Shown in pieces: positions 1 to 7,502 of a DNA stretch of 11,402 nt (positions are counted from its first letter, which is position 1; the number at the start of each line of letters is the position of its first letter). The DNA lies in NCBI GenBank assembly GCA_036519575.1, contig DATDKZ010000256.1, positions 1 through 11,402 on the forward strand. Direction: 5' to 3'. The notes beneath the pieces are model-generated. The model was given only the letters and a program-made list of their open reading frames with translations. It did not search any database and was not told the DNA's origin. Position numbers and translations under genes: made by a program. Source of the stretch: AC-69 sp036519575 (GTDB lineage: Bacteria > Actinomycetota > UBA4738 > HRBIN12).

Positions 1-681
1 GTCGGATCGCTGCACGCGATCCGACGCCGCGTCGAGAACGGCGATCCCGCGCCCCTGGAGATCGAGGAGTACAGCCACTTCGGCATGGTGTGCCGGTACG
101 TGGCCGGGGCCTCGAACCTCCCGTTCTTCCCCATCCGCAGCTATTACGAGAGCGACATCCCAAAGGTGAACCCGAGGATCGTCCCCATCGCCTCGCCGTA
201 CGACGACACCGAGGTCTACGCCGTGCCCCCGCTCAACCCAGACGTCGCCATCGTCCATGCGCAGCGAGCCGACGCCACCGGCAACGCCCAGATCTGGGGG
301 TTGCTCGGATGCCAGAAGGAGGCGGCCTTCGCCGCGAAGCGAGTCGTCGTGGTGTGCGAGGAGGTCGTGGACGAGTCGGTCGTTCGTGCGGATCCCAACC
401 GCACCGTGATCCCCGGCCTCATCGTGGACGCGGTGGTGGAGGAGCCCTTCGCCTGCCACCCAAGCTACGCGCAGGGCTACTACGACCGGGACAACCGGTT
501 CTATCTGGACTGGGAAGCCACGTCGCGGGATCCAGAGACCCTGGCTGCCTGGCTGAGGGAGTGGGTGTTCGGGTTGGAGACCCACCGGGACTACGTGGAG
601 AAGATGGGGGCCGATCGGTGGGAGTCGCTCCGGCCCGGCGACGCGCCGTCGGGCCAGGTCAACTACGGGGAATACGCGTGA
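1..681 (+). CDS. CoA-transferase family I, alpha subunit (5' truncated)
   Basis: The frame is open from base 1 and ends with TGA at 679-681, giving the last 226 residues. The start lies upstream; family members are usually about 290-320 residues, so roughly the first quarter is missing. The visible part has the CoA-transferase alpha-subunit pattern: a segment on substrate-side residues (EYSHFGMVCRY), then PLNPDVAIVHAQRADATGNAQIWG, where the 'DVAIVHAQRAD..GNAQ' block is typical of glutaconate/3-oxoacid CoA-transferase A subunits, then a VVVVCEEVV strand. With the beta subunit it would move CoA between a carboxylic acid and an acyl-CoA donor in the cytoplasm. The TGA overlaps the next ATG by one base (TGATG), as expected for subunits made in equal amounts. 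Family is clear; the substrate (glutaconate-like dicarboxylate, 3-oxoacid or other) cannot be read from sequence. Confidence 0.85.
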   Translation, partial: VGSLHAIRRRVENGDPAPLEIEEYSHFGMVCRYVAGASNLPFFPIRSYYESDIPKVNPRIVPIASPYDDTEVYAVPPLNPDVAIVHAQRADATGNAQIWGLLGCQKEAAFAAKRVVVVCEEVVDESVVRADPNRTVIPGLIVDAVVEEPFACHPSYAQGYYDRDNRFYLDWEATSRDPETLAAWLREWVFGLETHRDYVEKMGADRWESLRPGDAPSGQVNYGEYA

Positions 682-1487
682 TGGCGAAGGGTGGCAGCGC
701 CCGCGGCAACCGTACCCCCGAAGACGGCCTTCGCTGGTCGAAGTCCGAGATGATGATCGTGGCCAGCGCCCGTCAGCTGGCCAGCGGGGGTGTGTGCTTC
801 GTGGGCATCGGCCTTCCGAACATCGTCTGCAACCTGGCCAAGCGCACGGTCGCCCCGCAGCTCGACCTGGTGTACGAGTCGGGCGTCTTCGGTGCGGCTC
901 CGAGGCGGCTGCCGCTCTCGATCGGGGACCCGACGCTCGTGTCCGGTTCCACCGCGGTGTGCAGCATGTTCGAGCTCTTCGCCTTCTACCTCCAGGCCGG
1001 GCTGGTCGACGTGGGGTTCCTGGGCGCCGCCCAGATCGACCGGTTCGGCAACATCAACACCACCGTGATCGGCGATTACACGAGGCCGAAGGTCCGCCTG
1101 CCGGGCTCGGGCGGAGCATGCGAGATCGCCATCAACGCGAAGAAGGTCTTCGTGATCATGCGGCAGGGGCGGCGGTCGTTCGTCGAGAAGCTCGACTTTC
1201 GAACCTCGCCGGGGCATTCCGGCGACCCGGAGCACGATCGCCGGCGGGGCTGGTGGGGGAGCGGGCCAACAGTAGTGGTGACCGACCTGGCGGAGTACCG
1301 GTTCGACGAGGACATGGGCGAGATGACGTTGGCGCGCCTGCATCCCGGCGTGACCCTGGAGGAGATCCGGGAGAACATGGGCTGGGAGCCGACGGTCGCC
1401 CCGGACCTGGCCGAGACATCTCCTCCCACCGAGGAGGAGCTCCGGCTGATCCGCGAGGAGCTCGACCCTCGAGGCGTCGCGTCATGA
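681..1487 (+). CDS. CoA-transferase family I, beta subunit (glutaconate CoA-transferase B-like)
   Basis: 268 residues, starting at the ATG that overlaps the alpha-subunit stop by one base; GGGG at 667-670 may serve as a weak ribosome site. Visible motifs are GVCFVGIGLPN (about residues 37-47), LVYESGVFG (63-71), SMFELFAFYLQAG, VGFLGAAQIDRFGNINTTVIGDY and RLPGSGGACEIA, the standard series of the beta subunit. Glu66 in YESG aligns with the catalytic glutamate of this superfamily (SENG in succinyl-CoA:3-oxoacid CoA-transferase; Glu54 of Acidaminococcus GctB), which forms the glutamyl-CoA intermediate. Its presence argues for a true transferase rather than an IpdAB-like hydrolase. The C-terminal part (TLEEIRENMGWEP) is usual for the family. 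The stop codon overlaps the next start by 4 nt (ATGA). Family assignment is firm; substrate is unknown. Confidence 0.9.
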   Translation: MAKGGSARGNRTPEDGLRWSKSEMMIVASARQLASGGVCFVGIGLPNIVCNLAKRTVAPQLDLVYESGVFGAAPRRLPLSIGDPTLVSGSTAVCSMFELFAFYLQAGLVDVGFLGAAQIDRFGNINTTVIGDYTRPKVRLPGSGGACEIAINAKKVFVIMRQGRRSFVEKLDFRTSPGHSGDPEHDRRRGWWGSGPTVVVTDLAEYRFDEDMGEMTLARLHPGVTLEEIRENMGWEPTVAPDLAETSPPTEEELRLIREELDPRGVAS

Positions 1488-2815
1488 GCCCAACGAGCCG
1501 CGTGTTCCATCGGGTCCTGTCCCGCGGGCTCCCGGTTGCCGTTGGGGCACAGGGCGTATGGATCGAGGACGCCGGGGGCGGGCGCTACCTGGACGCGGCC
1601 GGCGGGGCCATCGTGGTGAATGTGGGACACGGCGATCCGGGCGTGGTCGAGGCCATGGCCGAGCAGGCCGCCCGCCTCTCCTACGTGCACGGCTCGGCGT
1701 TCACCACCGAGGCGCTCGAGTCCTACGCCGAGGACGTGGCCCCGCTCCTTCCGGTGGACGAGGCCCGCATCTACCCCGTTTCAGGTGGGAGCGAGGCCGT
1801 CGAGACCGCCATCAAGCTGGCGCGTTCGTACCACCTGGCCAGAGGGGGGGACCGAGCCGTCGTGATCGGCCGGAGGGCCTCGTATCACGGGAGCACGATC
1901 GCCGGGCTCGACGCCGGTGGCAAGGAGATCCTGCGGCGGCCGTACACGCCGTGGCTCGGTCGGTTCGCCCACGTCGAAGCGGCGTACGAATATCGATGTC
2001 CGATATCCGGCCATCCCGAGGAATGCGGTGCGCGGCACGCAGACGCCCTCGACCGGGCCATCCGCGACATCGGTCCGGAGAACGTCGCCGGGTTCATCGC
2101 CGAGCCCGTATCCGGCGCGACCCTTGCCGCGGCCGTTCCCACCAACGACTACTGGCCTGCGATGGCGGACGTGTGCCGCCGCCACGGCGTCCTGTTGATC
2201 GCCGACGAGGTCATGACCGGTTTCGGAAGGACCGGGACGTGGTTCGGCCTGGATCATTGGAACGTCAAGGCGGACATCCTGATCTGCGGGAAGGGGTCGA
2301 CGAGTGGGTACTTCCCGTTCGGGTTCGCCGCCGCGAGCGGTGAGGTGTTCGACACCGTCCGGCCGAAGGGCTTCGTTCACGGGTTCACGTGGTCGCACAA
2401 TGGCGTCGGAGCGGCGACGGCCCACGCGGTCCTTCGCCGACTCCGCGAAGGGGACCTGGTAGAGGCGAGCCGGGCTCAAGGGGAGCGATTGCGGAATGAC
2501 CTGACCTCGGTCCTCGCCGACAGTCCGAGCGTGGGCGACGTTCGAGGGCTCGGGTTGATGATCGGGATCGAGCTTGTGGCCGATCGCGCCACCAAGGCTC
2601 CGTTCGCCCGGAGCGACCGGGTCACCGAGCGCGTCGTGGCCGCGGCCAGGGAGCTCGGGCTCCTCCTGTACTCGAGTACCGGGCACGTGGACGGGATCGA
2701 TGGCGACCTGGTGATGCTCGGTCCGCCGTTCGTCATCACCAAGGACGAGTGCGCCCTCGTCGTGGAGCGGACCGAGGCCGCGATCGCTGCGGTCGCCGCG
2801 GTACCCACCCGGTGA
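1484..2815 (+). CDS. class III PLP-dependent aminotransferase
   Basis: 443 residues from the ATG in the ATGA overlap with the CoA-transferase gene; the longer upstream open frame is a shadow of that gene. Fold type I, class III signatures are all present: the PLP-phosphate region SGGSEAVETAIKLARSYH (100-117), the LIADEVMTGFGRTG block with Asp241 that contacts the pyridine nitrogen, and Lys270 in ICGKGSTSGYFP as the Schiff-base lysine. Length matches family norms (430-460). Residues 170-190 hold the YRCPISGHPEECG segment seen in the broad 'aspartate aminotransferase family' subgroup, which includes omega-amino acid and diamine aminotransferases. The likely reaction is transfer of a terminal or alpha amino group to pyruvate or 2-oxoglutarate in the cytosol. 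Linkage to a CoA-transferase suggests catabolism of an amino acid or amine to an acyl-CoA, but the donor is not determinable here. Confidence 0.88.
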   Translation: MSPTSRVFHRVLSRGLPVAVGAQGVWIEDAGGGRYLDAAGGAIVVNVGHGDPGVVEAMAEQAARLSYVHGSAFTTEALESYAEDVAPLLPVDEARIYPVSGGSEAVETAIKLARSYHLARGGDRAVVIGRRASYHGSTIAGLDAGGKEILRRPYTPWLGRFAHVEAAYEYRCPISGHPEECGARHADALDRAIRDIGPENVAGFIAEPVSGATLAAAVPTNDYWPAMADVCRRHGVLLIADEVMTGFGRTGTWFGLDHWNVKADILICGKGSTSGYFPFGFAAASGEVFDTVRPKGFVHGFTWSHNGVGAATAHAVLRRLREGDLVEASRAQGERLRNDLTSVLADSPSVGDVRGLGLMIGIELVADRATKAPFARSDRVTERVVAAARELGLLLYSSTGHVDGIDGDLVMLGPPFVITKDECALVVERTEAAIAAVAAVPTR

Positions 2816-2816
2816 C

Positions 2817-3965
2817 ATGAGCGGCCGGGCCGGCCTGGTGCTCTGCCCGGAGGCCCGGATCTACGACCATGGGCCGGGCCATCCCCTCCGCCCGCAACGC
2901 GTGCTGCTCACATGGGACCTGATCCGCCACCTCGGCCTGCTCGATCGGCCGACGGTGCAGACCCTCGCGTGCAGGATCGCCACCGATGAGGAGCTCGGCC
3001 TGGTCCACACGGCCGAGTTCATCGACGCCACCAAGCGAGCGGGCGACGGAGAGCCCGGCGACTGGTCGCGCTTCGGGTACGGGCCCGGCGACAACCCCAT
3101 CTTCCCCCGGATGCACGAGGCGGGCGCCCTGGTGGTCGGGGCCTCGCTCGTGGCCGCCCAGGAGGTGGTCGAGGGCAGGCTGGATCACGCGTTCAACGCC
3201 GCTGGAGGGCTCCATCACGCCATGCCGTCGCGGGCCTCCGGGTTCTGTGTCTACGACGATCCGGCCGTGGCCATCGCCTGGCTCCTGCGATACGGCGTCG
3301 AGCGGATCGCCTACGTGGACGTGGACGTCCACCACGGCGATGGTCCGCAGGCCGTGTTCTACACCGACCCCCGGGTCCTCACCGTGTCGATCCACGAATC
3401 CGGGGAGTACCTGTTCCCCGGGACCGGGTTCGTCTCCGAGCGCGGAGCGGGCGAGGCCGAGGGGACCAAGGTGAACGTGCCGCTGCCTCCGGGAACCGGT
3501 GACGACGCCTGGTTGGAAGCCTTCGGGGAGGTCGTGCCGCCGCTGGTCCGAAGGTGGCGGCCCGACGTGCTGGTCACCCAACTCGGGTGCGACACGCACC
3601 GGACCGACCCGCTCGCCCACCTCCTCCTCACCACCCGGGCCTACCGCGAGGCGGCCGTCATCCTGCACGAACTGGCCCACGAGGTGGCGGGCGGCCGGTG
3701 GGTGGCAACCGGCGGTGGCGGCTACCAGTGGGCCAGGGTCGTCCCCCGCGCGTGGACCCTGTACTTCGCTGAGATGTGCGAGGCGGAGCTCCCCGATCAC
3801 CTCCCCGAGTCCTGGATCGAGGAGGCGGAGCGCGCGGTCCGGGGCGAGGTCCCGACGACGTTCTCCGAGGCCCCTTCGCCCAATGGGGGTCTCGACACGG
3901 AGGCTCGAGGCGTGATTCGCCTGGTGCGAGCCACCGTCTTCCCCGACCTCGGGCTCGAACCGTGA
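2817..3965 (+). CDS. AcuC-like histone deacetylase family protein (zinc amidohydrolase)
   Basis: 382 residues, ATG one base after the aminotransferase stop (TGACATG), with no clear Shine-Dalgarno, so expression probably depends on coupling. Class I/II deacetylase motifs are complete: HPLRPQRV near the N terminus, the His-His pair in AGGLHHAMPSRASGFC (His133/His134), zinc ligands Asp170 and His172 in YVDVDVHHGDG, third ligand Asp259 in LGCDTHRTDP, and the oxyanion tyrosine Tyr303 in TGGGGYQWA. All catalytic positions are intact, so an active Zn-dependent deacetylase is expected. Bacillus AcuC removes acetyl groups from acetyl-CoA synthetase; related proteins deacetylate polyamines. Length and the HPLRPQRV motif fit the AcuC group better than acetylpolyamine amidohydrolases. 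About 70 C-terminal residues after the core are acidic and of no recognised function. The last 4 nt overlap the next gene. Confidence 0.88.
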   Translation: MSGRAGLVLCPEARIYDHGPGHPLRPQRVLLTWDLIRHLGLLDRPTVQTLACRIATDEELGLVHTAEFIDATKRAGDGEPGDWSRFGYGPGDNPIFPRMHEAGALVVGASLVAAQEVVEGRLDHAFNAAGGLHHAMPSRASGFCVYDDPAVAIAWLLRYGVERIAYVDVDVHHGDGPQAVFYTDPRVLTVSIHESGEYLFPGTGFVSERGAGEAEGTKVNVPLPPGTGDDAWLEAFGEVVPPLVRRWRPDVLVTQLGCDTHRTDPLAHLLLTTRAYREAAVILHELAHEVAGGRWVATGGGGYQWARVVPRAWTLYFAEMCEAELPDHLPESWIEEAERAVRGEVPTTFSEAPSPNGGLDTEARGVIRLVRATVFPDLGLEP

Positions 3966-5401
3966 GCGCGCCCGGCGCGAAGCTCGTGTGCACGCTCGGC
4001 CCCGCGACCGAGTCGGGCGACAGCGTTCGAGCCCTGGCCGATGCGGGGTGCGACGTGTTCAGGGTGAACTTCTCGCACGGCGACCCGAAGGACCATGCGA
4101 AACGTGTCCAGGTCGTGCGTTCGGTCTGCGACCAGCTGGGGAGCGACCTTGCCGTGATGGCCGACCTTCCGGGCCCGAAGATCCGGCTGGGCGAACTCGT
4201 CACCGAGCCTCTCGCGCTGTCCACCGGATCCCGGTTCGTGCTCCGACCGGGTGGCGAGGTCGGGGGGACCGGGGGCACCGGGGGTGTCGGGGGCGCCTCG
4301 GTCACCTACGACGGACTGGCCCGCGATGTTCGGCCGGGGGACCGCATCCTTCTCGCCGACGGAGCGGTCGAGTTGATCGTGCGCGATGCGCAGGATGACG
4401 ACGTCGTGACCGAGGTGGTTCGGGGCGGCTCCATCCGTTCCCGGGCAGGGGTGAACGTGCCCGCCGAGCGGCTGGCTCTCCCGGCCATCACGGATCGGGA
4501 CCGAGAGGCGCTCGCCGCCGCGCTCGACCTCGGCGTCGACCTCGTCGCTCAGTCGTTCGTCCGAAGCGCCGCCGACGTTGCCGGCCTCCGCGCGTCGATG
4601 GGTGCCCGCGCGCTCCCGATCGTGGCGAAGATCGAGACCCGGCCGGCGGTCGAAGACATCGAGAAGGTGCTGGAGGAGGCCGACGCCGTGATGGTGGCCC
4701 GCGGCGACCTGGGGGTCGAGCTCCCCATGGAGGAGATCCCCATGGTCCAGAAGGAGATCCTCCTCGCAGCTCGTGGCGCCGCCCGCCCGGCCATCGTGGC
4801 CACGCAGATGTTGGAATCGATGACGCACGCGCCTCGACCGACCCGGGCGGAGGCGACCGACGTGGCGAATGCAGTCCTCGACGGGGCCGATGCCATCATG
4901 CTCTCGGCCGAGACGGCCATCGGCGAGTTCCCGGTGGAGGCGGCAGCGGCGGCCGCGCGCATCGCCGAGGTGGCGGAAGAGCGAGGTTCGCCTTTCCGAG
5001 CGGGCCGGCCGTCCTGTACGCATGCGGACGAGGGAGCGGCCGCCGCGCACGCCGCGTCGCAGATCGCAGGGGACGTCCCCGACGTCGTGGCGGTCTCGTG
5101 CTTCACTCGGACGGGTCGCACCGCAGCCTTCCTTTCGAGCGAGCGACCGCCGGTCGCCATCCACGCGTTCGCCCCCGATCCGGCCGTCCGCCGGGCGCTG
5201 GCCATCCGGTGGGGGGTGCGGCCGCTCCCGGCGGCGGTGCCGGACGACACGGACGACATGATCGCGCTGATGGACGAGGGGCTCCGGGCCGCCGGCGTGG
5301 CCACCGATGGCCAGCTCGTCGTCCTGGTCGCGGCGTCGCCGTTCGGGCGGGCGCACACGAACATGGTCAAGATCCACCGGCTCGGCAGCCCCATCGGGTG
5401 A
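3962..5401 (+). CDS. pyk: pyruvate kinase
   Basis: 479 residues, reading from the GTG that overlaps the deacetylase stop by 4 nt (GTGA); this start places AKLVCTLGPA at the N terminus as in other pyruvate kinases. It converts phosphoenolpyruvate and ADP to pyruvate and ATP. Key residues are present: RVNFSHG (34-40), ADLPGPKIR (67-75), the signature PIVAKIETRPAVE with Lys223 and Glu225, VARGDLGVE with Asp249, ATQML with Thr281, and TRAEATDVANAVLDGAD followed by SAETAIGEFP. The spacing among Lys223, Glu225, Asp249 and Thr281 matches rabbit muscle Lys269, Glu271, Asp295 and Thr327. Glu82 appears to align with rabbit Glu117, which would suggest a K+-dependent enzyme (inference). The B domain contains an odd Gly-rich stretch (101-111) encoded by a tandem repeat. 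The C domain (about 350-479) is full length. It is the last gene of the operon. Confidence 0.95.
   Translation: MSAPGAKLVCTLGPATESGDSVRALADAGCDVFRVNFSHGDPKDHAKRVQVVRSVCDQLGSDLAVMADLPGPKIRLGELVTEPLALSTGSRFVLRPGGEVGGTGGTGGVGGASVTYDGLARDVRPGDRILLADGAVELIVRDAQDDDVVTEVVRGGSIRSRAGVNVPAERLALPAITDRDREALAAALDLGVDLVAQSFVRSAADVAGLRASMGARALPIVAKIETRPAVEDIEKVLEEADAVMVARGDLGVELPMEEIPMVQKEILLAARGAARPAIVATQMLESMTHAPRPTRAEATDVANAVLDGADAIMLSAETAIGEFPVEAAAAAARIAEVAEERGSPFRAGRPSCTHADEGAAAAHAASQIAGDVPDVVAVSCFTRTGRTAAFLSSERPPVAIHAFAPDPAVRRALAIRWGVRPLPAAVPDDTDDMIALMDEGLRAAGVATDGQLVVLVAASPFGRAHTNMVKIHRLGSPIG
4259..4294 (+). repeat. four tandem 9-nt Gly-codon repeats forming a G-quadruplex motif inside pyk
   Basis: Four consecutive 9-nt units of the form (GTC or ACC)-GGG-GGN encode Val/Thr-Gly-Gly at residues 100-111 of pyruvate kinase. 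The G runs on the coding strand are 4262-4267, 4271-4275, 4280-4284 and 4289-4293, separated by 3-, 4- and 4-nt loops, which meets the usual definition of an intramolecular G-quadruplex in both the non-template DNA strand and the mRNA. Slippage in units of 9 nt would keep the frame. Confidence 0.8.
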
Positions 5402-5428
5402 AGCGTCGCCGCGACGGGGTATGCCGAT

Positions 5429-5893
5429 CTATGTAGCGGCGCGCTGGGTCAGGGCCTGGATGGTCCTCTCGACGCGACTGGCGCGCGTCTTTTCCTTCTT
5501 GGCTTCGACGATGGAGCTGACGTACTCGCGGCGGTGGCTGAACGAGAGCCCGTCCCAGACGGCCCTGGCCGCCCGGTTCCGCTTCAACGCCTTTGTCAGC
5601 TCCGGTGGAACCTCGACCTCGCGAGGGGCCTCGTCATTTTCGACCACGACATCGAGGACGTCGCCCGGTCCGGCTCCGGCCTCGGCCATCACCGCCTTGG
5701 TAACGCCGAGCATCATGACTCCGCCCATCCTCACAATGGAGCCGCGGTACGGAACGCCGTTGAAGCTCGCCTGCACCGGGATGCGGCCCTTGCCCCCGAG
5801 CGCGGCCACGACCTCGTCCGGCACCTCGACCAGGTGCCCGCCGGCTCCACGGCCCGAGGGCCGGAGCCTCGCCTTGAACCGGGTCTTCCCCAT
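5429..5893 (-). CDS. DUF1905 / YdeI-OmdA domain protein
   Basis: 154 residues on the minus strand, ATG at 5893-5891, TAG at 5431-5429. Residues 1-90 match the DUF1905 pattern: FKARLRPSG..GGHLVEVPDEV, a GKGRIPVQASFNGVPYRGSIVRMGG sheet region, and GPGDVLDVVVENDEAPREVEVP. Residues 92-150 match the YdeI/OmpD-associated C-terminal domain: PPELTKALKRNRAARAVWDGLSFSHRREYVSSIVEAKKEKTRASRV, with the typical SHRREY..I..AKK.ETR run. Some relatives are labelled bacteriocin-protection or OmpD-associated proteins, but the molecular role is not established and the name says little in an organism probably without OmpD. It lies 15 nt downstream of the SDR gene and is the last gene of the minus-strand operon, facing pyk with 27 nt between stops. 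Only a weak ribosome site (ATAGG, 8 nt upstream) is visible. Confidence 0.85.
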   Translation of the reverse strand: MGKTRFKARLRPSGRGAGGHLVEVPDEVVAALGGKGRIPVQASFNGVPYRGSIVRMGGVMMLGVTKAVMAEAGAGPGDVLDVVVENDEAPREVEVPPELTKALKRNRAARAVWDGLSFSHRREYVSSIVEAKKEKTRASRVERTIQALTQRAAT

Positions 5894-5908
5894 GCACGGA
5901 GCCTATCC

Positions 5909-6697
5909 CTACGACTTCGCCGGCGTGGTTCCGAACCGCTTCGTGGCCGTGCGCACTCCCCACCGGTAGAGCGGTGGTGTGAGGACCCGGAAGGTCTGCC
6001 ACACGCTCATGCCCCGCGGCACCGACACCTCGGGTGCCTTCCCTTGCCTCACGACGTCCACGATGACCCTGGCCACCTTGTCTGCCCGCATGACGACCGC
6101 CGACGGCAACCGGCCCTGGGGGAACCCCTCGGTTGCGGCGAAGCCCGGGTTCACGCTCGTCACGAGGATGCCGCGCGGGGCGAGCTCGTAGTACAGGGAC
6201 TCCGAGAAGGCTACGACGCCGTGCTTGGACGCCGAGTACACCGACGCGCCGGGGGCGGCATACCGTCCGGCCAGGGACCCCACGTTCACGATGTGGCCAG
6301 CCCCCCGATCGAGCATCATCGGGAGGAACACCTTCGTGCAGACCAGCACGCCAAGCAGGTTCACCCGGATGACCCGTTCGATCTGCTCGAGCGACAGGTC
6401 CTCGAACCGTCCACCGCCGGGGATGCCCGCGTTGTTGATCAGGACGTCGCATCGTCCGAAGGCCTCGTCCACTCGGTCGCGCAGCCCCTGGAGGTCGGCG
6501 ACCTCGGTTACGTCGCATCGCACGGCGAGGGCCCGGCCCCCCCGTCCCTCGATCTCGGAGGCCACGGTCTCCAGCCGCTCAACGCGGCGCGCCGCCAGCA
6601 CGACGGCCGCTCCCTCCTTCGCCAGCATCCTCGAGGTGAGCTCGCCGAACCCCGACGAGGCACCCGTCACCACTGCCACTGCCCCGCGGAGCTCCAT
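5909..6697 (-). CDS. short-chain dehydrogenase/reductase (SDR), classical type
   Basis: 262 residues. ATG at 6697-6695 lies one base after the stop of the upstream SDR gene, and AGGGAG seven bases before it (complement of 6705-6710) is a good Shine-Dalgarno. Rossmann cofactor motif TGASSGFG at 11-18, NNAG at 88-91, Asn113, then the catalytic Ser141, Tyr154 and Lys158 (YSASK), all in standard order. Arg37/Arg38 after the second strand (LAARRVERL) favour NADP(H), by general family rules. Residues 215-262 form a C-terminal tail (PRGMSVWQTFRVLTPPLYRWGVR) like the membrane-proximal tails of the 'SDR family NAD(P)-dependent oxidoreductase' group found with lipid or ketone metabolism genes. It oxidises or reduces a carbonyl/alcohol substrate that cannot be named from sequence. 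Second gene of the minus-strand operon. Confidence 0.9.
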   Translation of the reverse strand: MELRGAVAVVTGASSGFGELTSRMLAKEGAAVVLAARRVERLETVASEIEGRGGRALAVRCDVTEVADLQGLRDRVDEAFGRCDVLINNAGIPGGGRFEDLSLEQIERVIRVNLLGVLVCTKVFLPMMLDRGAGHIVNVGSLAGRYAAPGASVYSASKHGVVAFSESLYYELAPRGILVTSVNPGFAATEGFPQGRLPSAVVMRADKVARVIVDVVRQGKAPEVSVPRGMSVWQTFRVLTPPLYRWGVRTATKRFGTTPAKS

Positions 6698-6698
6698 C

Positions 6699-7475
6699 TC
6701 ACGGCTCCCTGGCGCTCGTGACGCTCTGGCCCCCGTCGACGACCAACACCTCGCCGGTCACGAACGACGCCGCCGGTGAGCAGAGATAGAGCGCGCCCGT
6801 GGCAACGTCCTGCGGACGCCCCCATCGGCCGAGTGGGATGTTGGACCGGATCCGGGTCTCGGCCTTCGGGTCGTCCCGCTCGGGCTGGTTCATCTGGGTG
6901 TCGATCCACCCGGGGGCGATCGCGTTCACCCGCACACCCGCCGGTGCCCACTCGAGCGCGGTGGCCTTGGTCAGGCTGATCATCGCGGCCTTCGCCGCTC
7001 CGTAATAGGTCAGGCCCTCCTCGACGGTGAACCCGTCGATGGAGGCGACGTTCAGCACGCAGCCAGAGCCCTTGGCCAGCAGGACCGGCGCGGCCGCGCG
7101 CATCCCGTACACCGCGGAGAAGAAGTTCGTCCGGAAGTACTTCTCGAACCCTTCCGCCCTGGTCTCGATGAACGGTGCCATGAACGGCGCGGCGCCGGCG
7201 TTGTTCACCAGGATGTCGAGCGTGCCGAGCTCCCGAACGGTCCGCTCGATCAGATCCCGTACGGCGTCCTCGTCCGAGACGTCGGCCAGGATCGGAATGG
7301 CCCGCCGGCCGAGCTGCTCGACCTCCTCGGCTGTGCGTTCGACCTGCTCCTTCGTCCTGGCGGCCAGGGCCAGATCGGCGCCCTGGCGGGCAAAGGCATG
7401 TGCGATCGCTCGCCCGATCCCGCGCCCCCCGCCCGTGACCACAGCGATCTGTCCCTCGAGTGAGAAGTCGTTCAC
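6699..7475 (-). CDS. short-chain dehydrogenase/reductase (FabG-like SDR)
   Basis: 258 residues from the GTG at 7475-7473. I chose this start because AGGGGG lies seven bases before it; the neighbouring in-frame GTG at 7481 would leave only one base of spacing, and the much longer open frame upstream overlaps the divergent gene. Motifs: TGGGRGIG at 14-21, Asp65 in ADVSD, NNAG at 91-94, Asn117, catalytic Ser145, Tyr158 and Lys162, then the PGWIDTQM segment and the C-terminal LCSPAASFVTGEVLVVDGGQS typical of FabG-like SDRs. That ending is usual for tetrameric NAD(P)H-dependent 3-oxoacyl or alcohol dehydrogenases. First gene of an operon with another SDR (1-nt gap) and the DUF1905 gene. Its substrate is unknown. 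Confidence 0.9.
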   Translation of the reverse strand: MNDFSLEGQIAVVTGGGRGIGRAIAHAFARQGADLALAARTKEQVERTAEEVEQLGRRAIPILADVSDEDAVRDLIERTVRELGTLDILVNNAGAAPFMAPFIETRAEGFEKYFRTNFFSAVYGMRAAAPVLLAKGSGCVLNVASIDGFTVEEGLTYYGAAKAAMISLTKATALEWAPAGVRVNAIAPGWIDTQMNQPERDDPKAETRIRSNIPLGRWGRPQDVATGALYLCSPAASFVTGEVLVVDGGQSVTSAREP

Positions 7476-7487
7476 GCGCACGCCCCC

Positions 7488-7493
7488 TACGAT
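7488..7493 (+). promoter_or_regulatory. TANNNT -10 box for a leaderless phosphatase-like transcript
   Basis: TACGAT ends nine bases before the ATG at 7503, so transcription would begin at or within a base or two of the start codon. There is no convincing ribosome site apart from a GGTGGTGG run that abuts the ATG. No clear -35 hexamer is visible. The whole divergent gap to the minus-strand SDR start is 27 nt. A TAACGT on the minus strand (complement of 7507-7512) could be the opposing -10, inside the first codons of the plus-strand gene. The prediction rests on pattern alone. Confidence 0.45.
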
Positions 7494-7502
7494 TGGTGGT
7501 GG

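Noticed and set aside
1..1487. IpdAB (steroid-ring hydrolase) identity for the CoA-transferase pair
   Set aside because: The beta subunit keeps the catalytic glutamate in YESG and the GctB-like motif series, which fits a true CoA-transferase; no steroid genes are present nearby.
1990..2006. Inverted repeat ATATCG-ATGTC-CGATAT inside the aminotransferase gene
   Set aside because: It encodes the conserved EYRCPIS segment of this aminotransferase subgroup, and nothing nearby suggests a regulatory or recombination site.
3797..5377. Long open frame on the minus strand opposite pyruvate kinase (over 500 codons)
   Set aside because: It is the antisense shadow of a highly conserved gene in GC-rich DNA; the translation is Arg/His/Asp-rich with no domain.
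5402..5428. Hairpin CGTCG-CCG-CGACG after the pyk stop as a terminator
   Set aside because: The stem is only 5 bp and has no U-run; the region between the convergent genes is 27 nt and I cannot support a terminator.
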